DNA of 26,824 nucleotides from Promethearchaeota archaeon (lineage in GTDB: Archaea > Asgardarchaeota > Lokiarchaeia > Sigynarchaeales > SOKP01): NCBI GenBank assembly GCA_016839635.1, contig JAEOTV010000086.1:1-26824 (forward strand). The letters run 5' to 3'. The notes beneath the pieces are model-generated. The model made no database searches, was not told the origin of the DNA, and worked only from the letters and a program-made list of their open reading frames with translations. A program made the translations under genes and the position numbers. Positions 15,432 to 22,496 of the stretch are shown here, in pieces (positions within the stretch are counted from its first letter, which is position 1; each line of letters starts with the position of its first letter).

Positions 15432-15998
15432 ATGAAAGATGCAAACATAAATAAAAAAGAAATAGAAGGAAATCTTCTTAGTCCGTTAACTGTGATTTTA
15501 GTAGGAGCTAATGTCCATAATAAACCGAATTATCTGGTAATTGGATATAGTTGTCCGTTTGATTTTGGTAAATATATTTTCTTCAGTTTATATCCAAAAC
15601 GCTATACTGCTATCGGAATTCATGAGAATATGACCTTTAGTGTAAATATCCCTTCAGAGGATTTAATGGAGAAAACGAGAATTTGTGGGAGTAAATCTGG
15701 ACGAGATATTGATAAAAGTTCCCTCTTTGATAATTTTTACGGAGAATTAAAAACAGCTCCAATGATTCGCGAATGCCCAGTTAATATAGAATGTAAGGTA
15801 CATGACATCCTCGACTACGGTGATGGTGAAGGAATTATTGGTAAAGTAATTAAATCATATGTAGATCAGATATACACCGTTAAAGTGGAAGAAAAAGTCA
15901 TCCTTGATTGGAGAAAAATCCATCCAATTATTTGGACTACTGGTGGAGATTTCAATTATTATAAATTAGGAGAACGGATTATCGTTAAAGAAAATTAA
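15432..15998 (+). CDS. Flavin reductase-like FMN-binding protein (paralogue 2)
   Basis: A 188-residue homologue of the flavin reductase encoded at 14181. Shared blocks include VGANVHNKPNY, YTAIGIHENMTFSVNIPSEDL, SGRDIDKSSLFDNFYGELKTAPM and ECKV, with about half the positions identical by eye over these blocks. The N-terminal FMN region (PFDFGKYIFFSLYPKR) has drifted, so the copies probably differ in partner. It starts 13 nt after the methyltransferase stop and is followed 20 nt later by the cupin. Local duplication followed by insertion of the methyltransferase gene, or an older paired arrangement, are both possible. Confidence 0.8.
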   Translation: MKDANINKKEIEGNLLSPLTVILVGANVHNKPNYLVIGYSCPFDFGKYIFFSLYPKRYTAIGIHENMTFSVNIPSEDLMEKTRICGSKSGRDIDKSSLFDNFYGELKTAPMIRECPVNIECKVHDILDYGDGEGIIGKVIKSYVDQIYTVKVEEKVILDWRKIHPIIWTTGGDFNYYKLGERIIVKEN

Positions 15999-16018
15999 TT
16001 TTAAATAGATGAATTAAC

Positions 16019-16354
16019 ATGTCAGAAATATTTCCTGAACCCATATTAGAATTACCAAGGGCAGATATCCCTATAGATGGGCTTAAAGCATATATTGCCC
16101 AAGGGGAACACTTTCAAATTTTATACATGGAATTTGAAAAAGATGTAATTATTGAGGAACACTCTCATGAGAGTCAATGGGGGGTCATTCTTGAGGGTCA
16201 AATTGATTTTACAATAGATGGTAAAGAATTTGTATTTAGAAAAGGCGATCGGTATTTCATTCCAAAAGGAGTAAAGCACTCAGCTAAAATTTATAAAGGA
16301 TATGCGGATATTACCTATTTTAACCAGAAGGATAGATACAAGGTTAAAACATAG
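16019..16354 (+). CDS. Small single-domain cupin
   Basis: A 111-residue cupin (double-stranded beta-helix). Motif 1 is EEHSHESQWGVILEGQIDFTIDG (about 41-63) with two His and an acidic position available for a metal. Motif 2 is GDRYFIPKGVKHSAKI (about 75-90). Proteins of this size and layout are typically metal-binding sugar or small-molecule-binding or detoxifying cupins. It is the last plus-strand gene of the run beginning at 14181, and converges with the next gene with only 2 nt between the stops. Substrate unknown. Confidence 0.8.
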   Translation: MSEIFPEPILELPRADIPIDGLKAYIAQGEHFQILYMEFEKDVIIEEHSHESQWGVILEGQIDFTIDGKEFVFRKGDRYFIPKGVKHSAKIYKGYADITYFNQKDRYKVKT

Positions 16355-16356
16355 AC

Positions 16357-16824
16357 TTATAATTTTAAAACATTTTCTTTCTCGGTCCTTGCAGTTAATA
16401 CAAGATCCATAATTTCAACAGGTAATTGTTCATTCTGCCAGTTTCTCTCGACATCTATAGATTTACCTGCACTTTTAACAGCCTTTAATGCATATAAGGC
16501 TGCTCTTAATGAGTGATCGGCCATATGAGCTGTTGCAACAGCATGTCCAACGGAACGTGCTACCGCTATCGAAGTTGGATTTGAAGATTCTCTTGCCACT
16601 CTATGTGCCCCTAATGATGCTTCTCTTGCGTCTCCTACCGAAGCGTTTCCTTTTATCCATTCTTTAGCAACTGCGAGGGCTATTTTTAGTCTTATATCAA
16701 TTTCTTCACCATAAAGGAATAGTACATTTTCAGCACAAACACAGCCCCATTGCATTAATTGTCTGTGTTGCTCCTTTTTTAGAGTGCCACCTCGATGTTT
16801 TGCTACAAATCTCTTATCTCGCAT
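16357..16824 (-). CDS. 'Putative immunity protein' (Imm-5-like) family, helical
   Basis: A 155-residue helical, Ala-rich protein. It is very close to a widespread bacterial/archaeal family annotated 'putative immunity protein', recognised from RFVAKHRGGTLKKEQHRQLMQWGCVCAENVL, KEWIKGNASVGDAREASLGAHRVARES and AVARSVGHAVATAHMADHSLRAALYALKAVK. The motif-rich, conserved look contrasts with the diverged orphans nearby and its codon use is less A/T-rich, suggesting recent horizontal acquisition. The family name comes from predicted polymorphic-toxin immunity; a biochemical role is not established as far as I know. It is divergent from the PCNA-TIR-LRR gene, with 187 nt between them. A degenerate copy of its promoter and first codons lies beyond that gene. 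Confidence 0.75.
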   Translation of the reverse strand: MRDKRFVAKHRGGTLKKEQHRQLMQWGCVCAENVLFLYGEEIDIRLKIALAVAKEWIKGNASVGDAREASLGAHRVARESSNPTSIAVARSVGHAVATAHMADHSLRAALYALKAVKSAGKSIDVERNWQNEQLPVEIMDLVLTARTEKENVLKL

Positions 16825-16842
16825 TTTGTTCCTTATTGTGCG

Positions 16843-16864
16843 TGAACATTTATATATAATAAAA
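16843..16864 (-). promoter_or_regulatory. Promoter of the immunity-like gene (repeat copy A)
   Basis: On the minus strand TTTTATTATATATAAATGTTCA lies 19-40 nt upstream of the ATG at 16824 and contains a good archaeal TATA box. 20 of 22 bases recur at 19540-19561. Confidence 0.5.
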
Positions 16865-16962
16865 CAACCTCAAAATTTAATTTAATCATCAAAGACTTCA
16901 AAAAAAAAGGTTTCTAAAAGTTATACAATATAATTCCTTACACGTTTAAAACTATCTAAAAA

Positions 16963-17002
16963 TTTATATATAGGGGAAAAAAAAATAATTTATTTGAGGT
17001 GA
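16963..17002 (+). promoter_or_regulatory. TATA box and ribosome site of the PCNA-TIR-LRR gene
   Basis: TTTATATATA (16963-16972) is followed by a GAGGTGAA ribosome site (16995-17002), 9 nt before the TTG start at 17012. A TATA box directly upstream indicates independent transcription. Confidence 0.4.
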
Positions 17003-17011
17003 AATTAAAAA

Positions 17012-19444
17012 TTGAGCAAACTCAAAATTTTCACATTTCCAAATGGTTTAATGTTTAAGAAGATATTTCAGACTTTTCCTAGTGGATTTAAGAATTTTTA
17101 TTTTGAATTAGGTGATAGTTATATTAGAATTTATGCAAAATCTAAATACGAAGTATTATCCCTTAATATTCCTCTCTCCTCCTCTATAGAAAAGCAGTTA
17201 TTTAAACTTAATCGTGGTTATTTTGAAAATTATATAAAAAAATTTGAATTGGATGATGAAGTTAATCTTTCTTTTGACACTGATAAGAAAAAATTAAGTA
17301 TAGAATCGGAAGATAAACGATTAATTCTTGGTACTAAGGAAATATCTGAATCTAAACTTGAACAATCTAAGTACATAATTAGTATGTTTGATGGAGTCAT
17401 AAATTGGGAAATAGAGGCAGATCAAGCACTCTTTTACCAAGTATTAAACCGAGCTTATAATGCTTTTAGTCTTAATTACGATATTACATTTATTGTTGCT
17501 GAAGATAAATTTATCATAAGCACTTCTAGAGAAATTTTTAGAATATTCGGAGGATATAATCTAAATATCGGAAACGATAATCTAGAATGGTATTTTCCCT
17601 CATCTCATCAACATGATAGTATAATTTCTATATTAGAACTGAGTAAATTGTTATTAACAGATACTATAACGATTAAATCGAACTTACAGCACCTATTAGA
17701 GATTTCCTTTCCATTCCTCAATGAAGGGACATTAAAATATGTCCAAACAGGAAGCTCATATGATTTGGAGGAATTTAAATCTCAAAAAGATTCAACAAGA
17801 AATACTATTTTCTCATATTCAAAAACAATCCCAAGCGTTGTTTTCCAAGAAATAGTAGAAAAAACTGGAGGAATACCTCCCGATATGGTATTATCTGTTA
17901 TTTTAGAAATGATCGATAAAGGAGATATTGATCAACATTTCATTAGTAATTTGCCAATTTATGATATTATGCAAACTGAATTCGATGAAAAAAATATTAT
18001 AGATATCGATTCTACAGAGATGGCTGAAGATTTTCCTGAAAATATTGTAATTTTTATTAGTTATGCTACCAAGGATACTGATAGATTCCAGATCAAGGAG
18101 ATCGCCAATACTTTAACTAAGTTTGAGGAAATTAAAAGCGTATTGTATTGGCAAGAAGATATGCACGATAATATATTCGAATACATGAATGAAAATTTAG
18201 CTAAGTGTGATCTTATGCTTCTATTTTGTTCTCAATTTGCATTGCAATCAGTTCCAGTGAGAAAAGAATGGACAGCTGCAGATGCAATAAACATTCCAAT
18301 CATTCCTGTATTTGTAAATGTTGATGATATTCCCCCACTTCTTAGATCAAGATTAGGGATTCAGTTGGAACCAAAAGATTTTAAGAAAAATATTCTATCT
18401 CTCCATTCTCTAATTTTAAAAAAACTTTCAAAAAAATCTGTTCCGGTTTCCTATTCAAATGTGCATAAACTATCCAAAAATCATTCAAAAATTAAACAAA
18501 CCTTTGGTTTAACTCCTGATAAAGAAAAAGAAAGAGAAGAAGAATATGAAAGAATGGCATCAATAATAAAAGAATTATTGATTCAATATGGAAAATTATC
18601 AACTGAAAATGTATTTGAAAATTTAGAATCGTATTATAACATTGATTACATTAATAATGAATTTGTTACTAAAGGACTTGTAGAATCTTTTTTAACAGAA
18701 TTCGGTTTCAAGGACCCGCATTCGAATTTTTATTGGTATAACAGAGATCATTATGAGTCTTCAAGAGATATTGTAAAATTTAGAAGGTATGAAATTTATA
18801 GATATGAGAAGGAAGTTATTGAAGAATGGGAAGAATTGATTAAGGAAAAGGATGAAATCGAATTTTCTGTCGATAATAACCATATTATCAGTATTTCAAT
18901 TAGGGGTGTGAATCTCTATAATTTCCCCCAATCATTACAGATGCTCCAATATTTAGAATCAATTTCATTAACTCGGAATTTCATGAATTCTATTACAGCA
19001 GAAAATCTAACTAACTTAATTAAAAAGGCTCCTGTAAAACGTTTAGATTTTTCATATAATAGAGATATTAATTATATTCCAATAATTCCAAGTTTAAAGG
19101 AAATCTACCTAAATGAAACAACTGTGAGTTCACTCCCTAAAACTATTAATGAAATGCCTAATCTTGAGAAATTAGAGATAATACATAGATCATCAGGGAA
19201 TTATGGTATTGAACACATTGACGAAGCTGTTGCAGAAAGAGTCTTTCGGGCGAATTTATCCCCCGATTTTGGAGTTCTATATCTTCAAGGTTTAGAAGAC
19301 CCATCAAAACAACTTAAAATAGATTTTAATATAGATAGATACTACTTTGATAAAATAAGAGATCGATTTTCTCATTTAACGGGTGACCATGTTCCATCTA
19401 AAGAAAAACAAAAGGAATTGTTTGACATTTTCTCTAAAAAATAA
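17012..19444 (+). CDS. PCNA-like sliding clamp - wHTH - TIR - LRR multidomain protein
   Basis: 810 residues, TTG start. Residues 1-255 follow the PCNA fold order: FKKIFQTFPSGFKNFYFELGDSYIRI (clamp N-terminus), the interdomain LDDEVNLSFDTDKKKLSI (80-97), second-domain start INWEIEADQALFYQVLNR (130-147), ILELSKLLLTDTITIKSN (207-224) and LKYV (241-244), equivalent to the terminal strand of clamps. Residues about 272-312 resemble a winged helix. Residues 344-475 are a TIR domain with IVIFISYATKDTD, WQEDMHDN, LMLLFCSQFALQS and the probable catalytic Glu in RKEW (E419). A charged linker and residues about 620-725 form 4-5 leucine-rich repeats (LESISLTRN, VKRLDFSYN, LKEIYLNET, LEKLEII). TIR domains commonly act as NAD hydrolases or signalling enzymes in immunity, and LRRs as sensors. 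A clamp domain in such a protein is unusual. A defence or DNA-surveillance role is inference. Confidence 0.82.
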   Translation: MSKLKIFTFPNGLMFKKIFQTFPSGFKNFYFELGDSYIRIYAKSKYEVLSLNIPLSSSIEKQLFKLNRGYFENYIKKFELDDEVNLSFDTDKKKLSIESEDKRLILGTKEISESKLEQSKYIISMFDGVINWEIEADQALFYQVLNRAYNAFSLNYDITFIVAEDKFIISTSREIFRIFGGYNLNIGNDNLEWYFPSSHQHDSIISILELSKLLLTDTITIKSNLQHLLEISFPFLNEGTLKYVQTGSSYDLEEFKSQKDSTRNTIFSYSKTIPSVVFQEIVEKTGGIPPDMVLSVILEMIDKGDIDQHFISNLPIYDIMQTEFDEKNIIDIDSTEMAEDFPENIVIFISYATKDTDRFQIKEIANTLTKFEEIKSVLYWQEDMHDNIFEYMNENLAKCDLMLLFCSQFALQSVPVRKEWTAADAINIPIIPVFVNVDDIPPLLRSRLGIQLEPKDFKKNILSLHSLILKKLSKKSVPVSYSNVHKLSKNHSKIKQTFGLTPDKEKEREEEYERMASIIKELLIQYGKLSTENVFENLESYYNIDYINNEFVTKGLVESFLTEFGFKDPHSNFYWYNRDHYESSRDIVKFRRYEIYRYEKEVIEEWEELIKEKDEIEFSVDNNHIISISIRGVNLYNFPQSLQMLQYLESISLTRNFMNSITAENLTNLIKKAPVKRLDFSYNRDINYIPIIPSLKEIYLNETTVSSLPKTINEMPNLEKLEIIHRSSGNYGIEHIDEAVAERVFRANLSPDFGVLYLQGLEDPSKQLKIDFNIDRYYFDKIRDRFSHLTGDHVPSKEKQKELFDIFSKK

Positions 19445-19511
19445 CTATTTCAAAAGATTGGCTACTAATAAAGTAATTGGGATATAACTTGGGATATATC
19501 TTATCTCGCAT
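19434..19511 (-). pseudogene. Remnant 5' end of a second immunity-like gene (repeat copy B)
   Basis: On the minus strand ATGCGAGATAAGA (starting 19511) exactly repeats the first 13 bases of the intact immunity-like gene. It is preceded by AGGAGAT and the same TATA-type promoter, but after four codons (MRDK) the frame diverges and stops after 25 residues. I read this as the leftover start of a duplicated copy, partly overwritten by the 3' end of the TIR gene. It could instead be a small active ORF. Confidence 0.45.
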
Positions 19512-19539
19512 TTATCTCCTAATTTTGCCTTACACAGCA

Positions 19540-19561
19540 TGAATATTTATATGTAATAAAA
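19540..19561 (-). repeat. Second copy of the immunity-gene promoter
   Basis: TGAATATTTATATGTAATAAAA matches 20 of 22 bases of 16843-16864. Together with the 15-base identity 19499-19513 = 16812-16826, it forms a near-direct repeat flanking the TIR gene. Confidence 0.6.
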
Positions 19562-19570
19562 TTTAGTTAG

Positions 19571-19783
19571 ATGAATGAACGTTTTTATCAAAAAAAATTT
19601 TATTATGATTCCTCCTTGAACCTTAAAATGGGAAAAATTATACCAGAAGCTTTATATGGTTATCTAAGCATTAGAAATCAAAAAGGAAAAAGTTTTGGAA
19701 GATAGATATAACAAACAGGTTTTTGGAAAATCATTTAAAAAGCTATTATTATATCAATAAAAGATAGAGCAGAAAAGGAATAA
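19571..19783 (+). CDS. Small hypothetical protein (70 aa), translationally coupled to next gene
   Basis: An open frame from ATG 19571 to TAA 19781-19783 encodes 70 residues (begins MNERFYQKKFYYDSS), basic, with no cysteine and no recognisable domain. The stop shares a base with the next start (TAATG), which suggests coupled translation. A TATA-like TTTATATGTAAT lies about 25 nt upstream, in the duplicated promoter region, and may act in both directions. It may also be a fragment of a decayed gene. I cannot name a family. Confidence 0.35.
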
Positions 19784-20130
19784 TGATTGTAAAAAAGATT
19801 TTTATTAAAAAAATTAATTCACATCTTATTAAATGTCCAAAATGGCTTTTGTATTTGGAAGATGCTTTTTGCTTCAATTGTGCTTTACTAAGTCAAGATC
19901 ATAATGACATGATTGAGTGTAAATTTATCATCAAACCAGAATTTCAAAAAAGAATGGAACAGAAATCCGACTCTACTGAATCTGAATTTCTTCAAAATGA
20001 ATTAAAAGAAAAGATTACGAATCAAAGGTTGGTTAATGATATTGTAAATGTAATACAAAATAAGCAGAATTCAGCAAAATCTAAAACTAAGCAGAATTCA
20101 GCAAAATCTAAAACTAAGCAAAATCTTTGA
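19783..20130 (+). CDS. Small Cys4 putative zinc-binding protein with repetitive Lys-rich tail
   Basis: A 115-residue protein. The N-terminal 50 residues hold four cysteines (C18, C30, C33, C47; KCPKW...FCFNC...IEC) that could bind zinc. A charged helical middle follows, then a low-complexity tail made of two copies of KQNSAKSKT plus a partial third, encoded by a 27-bp tandem repeat. The positively charged tail could bind nucleic acid. Its ATG overlaps the stop of the 70-residue frame upstream. Family not recognised. Confidence 0.5.
   Translation: MIVKKIFIKKINSHLIKCPKWLLYLEDAFCFNCALLSQDHNDMIECKFIIKPEFQKRMEQKSDSTESEFLQNELKEKITNQRLVNDIVNVIQNKQNSAKSKTKQNSAKSKTKQNL
20062..20127 (+). repeat. 27-bp in-frame tandem repeat (2.4 copies)
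   Basis: Two perfect copies of a 27-bp unit (20062-20088 and 20089-20115), beginning AAGCAGAATTCAGC, are followed by a truncated third with a deletion. The period is a multiple of three, so the repeat encodes KQNSAKSKT units and can change number without a frameshift. Confidence 0.85.
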
Positions 20131-20621
20131 AGAAAACTAAGAAAAAATAGAAAAAAAAAGAAAAAAATTAATATTTTAAACTCTGAAAATCTCCTTATTT
20201 GTATTTTATTGATAGGAGTAATTTGTATGGTTTAATAAATCTCTAATTCTCTGTTAAAGCTTTATGTATCTTGAGTTCTTTTCTAAGAAATTTAAGTCTA
20301 TTCTGAAGTGTCTGAGTATTTTTATCATCGAATAAGTGATGATACCTTAATAATATGTCCTCTAGAACGCTAATAGTTAGCTTTAGTCTACTAATTTTCT
20401 TATAGTCTTCAATGAACATCGCTGTATTTAATACTGCGTTTTAGTTTTGAATCTTATTATACTTATAGAAAATAATATATTTTAAAGTATCGCTTTCAAG
20501 ATTGAAATCAAATCATTCCTCGTGATCCTCTTATAATCTTAAAAAGAAAGAGTAAATAGATTTATAAATCTCTTATTTCTCTATTAATATAGCAGATGAA
20601 TAATAATTGAAAAGGATAATA
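20131..20621. other. Long gene-poor stretch containing a decayed minus-strand frame
   Basis: About 490 nt without an intact gene, apart from the minus-strand remnant described at 20243-20512. The rest is A/T-rich; no RNA gene, repeat array or insertion sequence end is evident. TATA-like A/T runs just before 20600 may serve the next plus-strand gene. Confidence 0.5.
20243..20512 (-). pseudogene. Decayed helical-protein gene with internal stop
   Basis: On the minus strand a frame reads through LESDTLKYIIFYKYNKIQN, an internal TAA (20441-20443), then MFIEDYKKISRLKLTISV and a Lys/Leu-rich helix to a TAG at 20243. Amino-acid style continues across the TAA, so it looks like one gene with a nonsense mutation. 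The 58-residue part after the stop has its own ATG (20417-20419). No family recognised. Confidence 0.35.
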
Positions 20622-20951
20622 ATGAAAGAAAAATCCTCACAATATCGCATAAGTAATCATTATAGGTGCCAAATTTGCTATTCTGAAGAATACCTATTGA
20701 TGCCTTTTAAAACTGTGAACGATAAATGGATAGAATGTGAGGAAAATGAAGCAGAAATCGCTCTTGAATATTGTAATGAATGTCATTGCCATGAAAGGGT
20801 TCATGAAAGCCACTTTTTTAAAACACCATTAATAAAAATAAAAAGACCATATACGTATAGATTCTGGAAAAGATTGTCAGATGGTTGGGTTGTAATGGAT
20901 GAGAGTATTCAACTTTACCGTGAAATATTCAACAATAAAGAAAAGTTATAA
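20622..20951 (+). CDS. Small zinc-ribbon-like protein
   Basis: A 109-residue protein (ATG 20622 with AAAGGA upstream; an in-frame TTG at 20607 is less likely). Two paired-cysteine knuckles, CQIC (about 15-18) and CNEC (about 53-56, followed by HCHERVH), are about 35 residues apart and probably bind zinc. The C-terminal half is basic with aromatic residues (YTYRFWKRLSDGWVV). This resembles nucleic-acid-binding or adaptor zinc ribbons of accessory regions. I do not recognise a specific family, and no operon partner is visible. Confidence 0.5.
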   Translation: MKEKSSQYRISNHYRCQICYSEEYLLMPFKTVNDKWIECEENEAEIALEYCNECHCHERVHESHFFKTPLIKIKRPYTYRFWKRLSDGWVVMDESIQLYREIFNNKEKL

Positions 20952-20970
20952 AAAAAATATTTAAAAAAAA

Positions 20971-21330
20971 TTACTCTAGAATTTTAGGTTTGGTGACTAG
21001 ACGTAATACGGTCTTGAAATCTAGTGGAGGCTTTTGCGGAGCCTTCTCTCCTGTCCATAGTTCATATTGTTTAATTATAATATCATACCAACTATTTGGA
21101 TCGTCAAAACAAGAAATTACAACCAAAGGAACATTATTATCTTGACACTGGAGTAATTTAGCTTGATCGTTGAGTTGTGTTCTTAAAAATCTATCTTTCG
21201 CTCTCTGGGCATCATATCCCCAGACATCTCGCCAGAAAGATTCATAATAATGCTGTTTACCGTTATATTCAAAAGCAATCCTTAATTGATCAGAATAACC
21301 ATCCAGTTCTAAAGGATAAATTATATCTCT
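20971..21330 (-). pseudogene. Truncated nuclease-like gene fragment
   Basis: A 119-residue frame on the minus strand, open from 21330 to a TAA at 20971 but with no start codon and an in-frame stop directly upstream (21331-21333). It reads YPLELDGYSDQLRIAFEYNGKQHYY, then RAKDRFLRTQLNDQAKLLQCQDNNVPLVVIS. This is the core of a restriction-endonuclease-like fold, with Glu-x-Asp and Phe-Glu-Tyr-x-Gly-x-Gln-His active-site-like residues and a following helix, as seen in small phage and accessory nucleases. The N-terminal part (often a DNA-binding or zinc module) is gone. I read it as a decayed nuclease gene. Confidence 0.55.
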
Positions 21331-21764
21331 TTATTATATAAAATAGAGTATTTAAATGTTTCGATTGGTAAAGTCTAAAATAATTATTCTGAAATTGGGT
21401 GGGAGAAATTAACACACACAATGTGTGCAACAATTTCCTCACGAATAGACAATTTTCATCCCACAATTATTGTGATCATATTAAGGAGAAAGTTACCTTT
21501 TTAACTGATAGTGTGTTTAAAAAGATCATTATTTTGGGGGTTTTCATCTTTAGTTGAGAGGATAACTATTCGTCTCCTTGTTTTAAGAAAATTATAGATT
21601 ACATAATAGTTATTATTAAATCTAGGAAATTTCAATTCATTAAAAGTAAAAAGAATTGTTAATAGACGTATAAAAAACTACAAGAAGTCCATTATGATTT
21701 TATAAACATAAAAAATTTATTCTTATATTATAATATTAATATAAAGAGAAGCAAAAAAATCAAT
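21331..21764. other. Gene-free region upstream of the three-gene cassette, with a stem-loop
   Basis: About 430 nt with no convincing frame. It contains the hairpin listed at 21399-21442. TATATTATAATATTAATATAAAG at about 21725-21747 is a likely promoter for the cassette that begins at 21765. Confidence 0.45.
21399..21442 (+). ncRNA. Stem-loop element of unknown role
   Basis: GTGGGA-GAAATT (21399-21410) can pair with AATTTC-CTCAC (21432-21442) with one bulged A. Inside, CACAC (21415-21419) pairs with GTGTG (21423-21427) around an AAT loop. The 44-nt element could be a small structured RNA or a protein-binding site; there is no evidence for transcription. Confidence 0.3.
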
Positions 21765-22496
21765 ATGTTAATTATAGAAAATCCTCCATTAGATACCTTT
21801 AGAATTGATTTTAAATTTGAAAAACCTAAAGATATTTCATTTCAAATGATGGCTAAAGTAGGGGAGATATTAAAGAATTCATTTCCTAATGTTCCCAGCC
21901 TTAAAATTATTGAGTATCCATTTGATGGTCATATAGAAATTGAATCACCAATTCAGTTTGGTCCAATTAAATTTCAAAACCAAGATAGAAGTGGTCAAAT
22001 ACAATTATTTTCCAATGGTTTAATCTTTATATTTACTAAATATTCTCGTTGGGAAGATATTAAAAGAGAACTAACTGAAATATTATTTAAAACATGCGGT
22101 ATCCTAAAAGTCAATTCTATTGAACAATTTCGAATTGAATATGTAGATAAATATCAATTATCTCAAGAAAATTTTCAATTATCAGATTATTTTACACTAA
22201 ATATAAACAAGCAAGAAGATTGGAAAATTGATTATAAGGATTTTCATTTAGGGATTAAAATATTATCAACTGAAAATGACAAATTTATAATTCGGTTAAG
22301 GGGGCTACCTCCTAAAAATGAAGAAGATTTTCTATTTAGATTAGAGATTCTTTATCTAAAAGTTGACCAATTTTTACTAGATAATAAAGAAGCACTTATA
22401 AATGAATTAGATACAATACATGATTACATTGAAGGGTATTTTAAAAATATTATGAGTACTAAACTAAAAAAAATAATAGGAGTTAGAGAAGAATGA
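21765..22496 (+). CDS. TIGR04255-like family protein
   Basis: A 243-residue protein. An N-terminal NPPLDTFRIDFKF strand segment, a middle GLIFIFTKYSRWEDIKRELTEIL and a C-terminal LDTIHDYIEGYFKNIMSTKLKKIIG match the layout of the TIGR04255 family, small alpha/beta proteins found sporadically in bacteria and archaea, often in accessory islands. No catalytic motif is evident. The next gene starts within its stop (ATGA, 4-nt overlap), so the two are translated together. Family call is from pattern memory; biochemical function is unknown. Confidence 0.6.
   Translation: MLIIENPPLDTFRIDFKFEKPKDISFQMMAKVGEILKNSFPNVPSLKIIEYPFDGHIEIESPIQFGPIKFQNQDRSGQIQLFSNGLIFIFTKYSRWEDIKRELTEILFKTCGILKVNSIEQFRIEYVDKYQLSQENFQLSDYFTLNINKQEDWKIDYKDFHLGIKILSTENDKFIIRLRGLPPKNEEDFLFRLEILYLKVDQFLLDNKEALINELDTIHDYIEGYFKNIMSTKLKKIIGVREE

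Noticed and set aside
15107..15448. 113-residue minus-strand frame opposite the second methyltransferase
   Set aside because: Antisense shadow without motifs.
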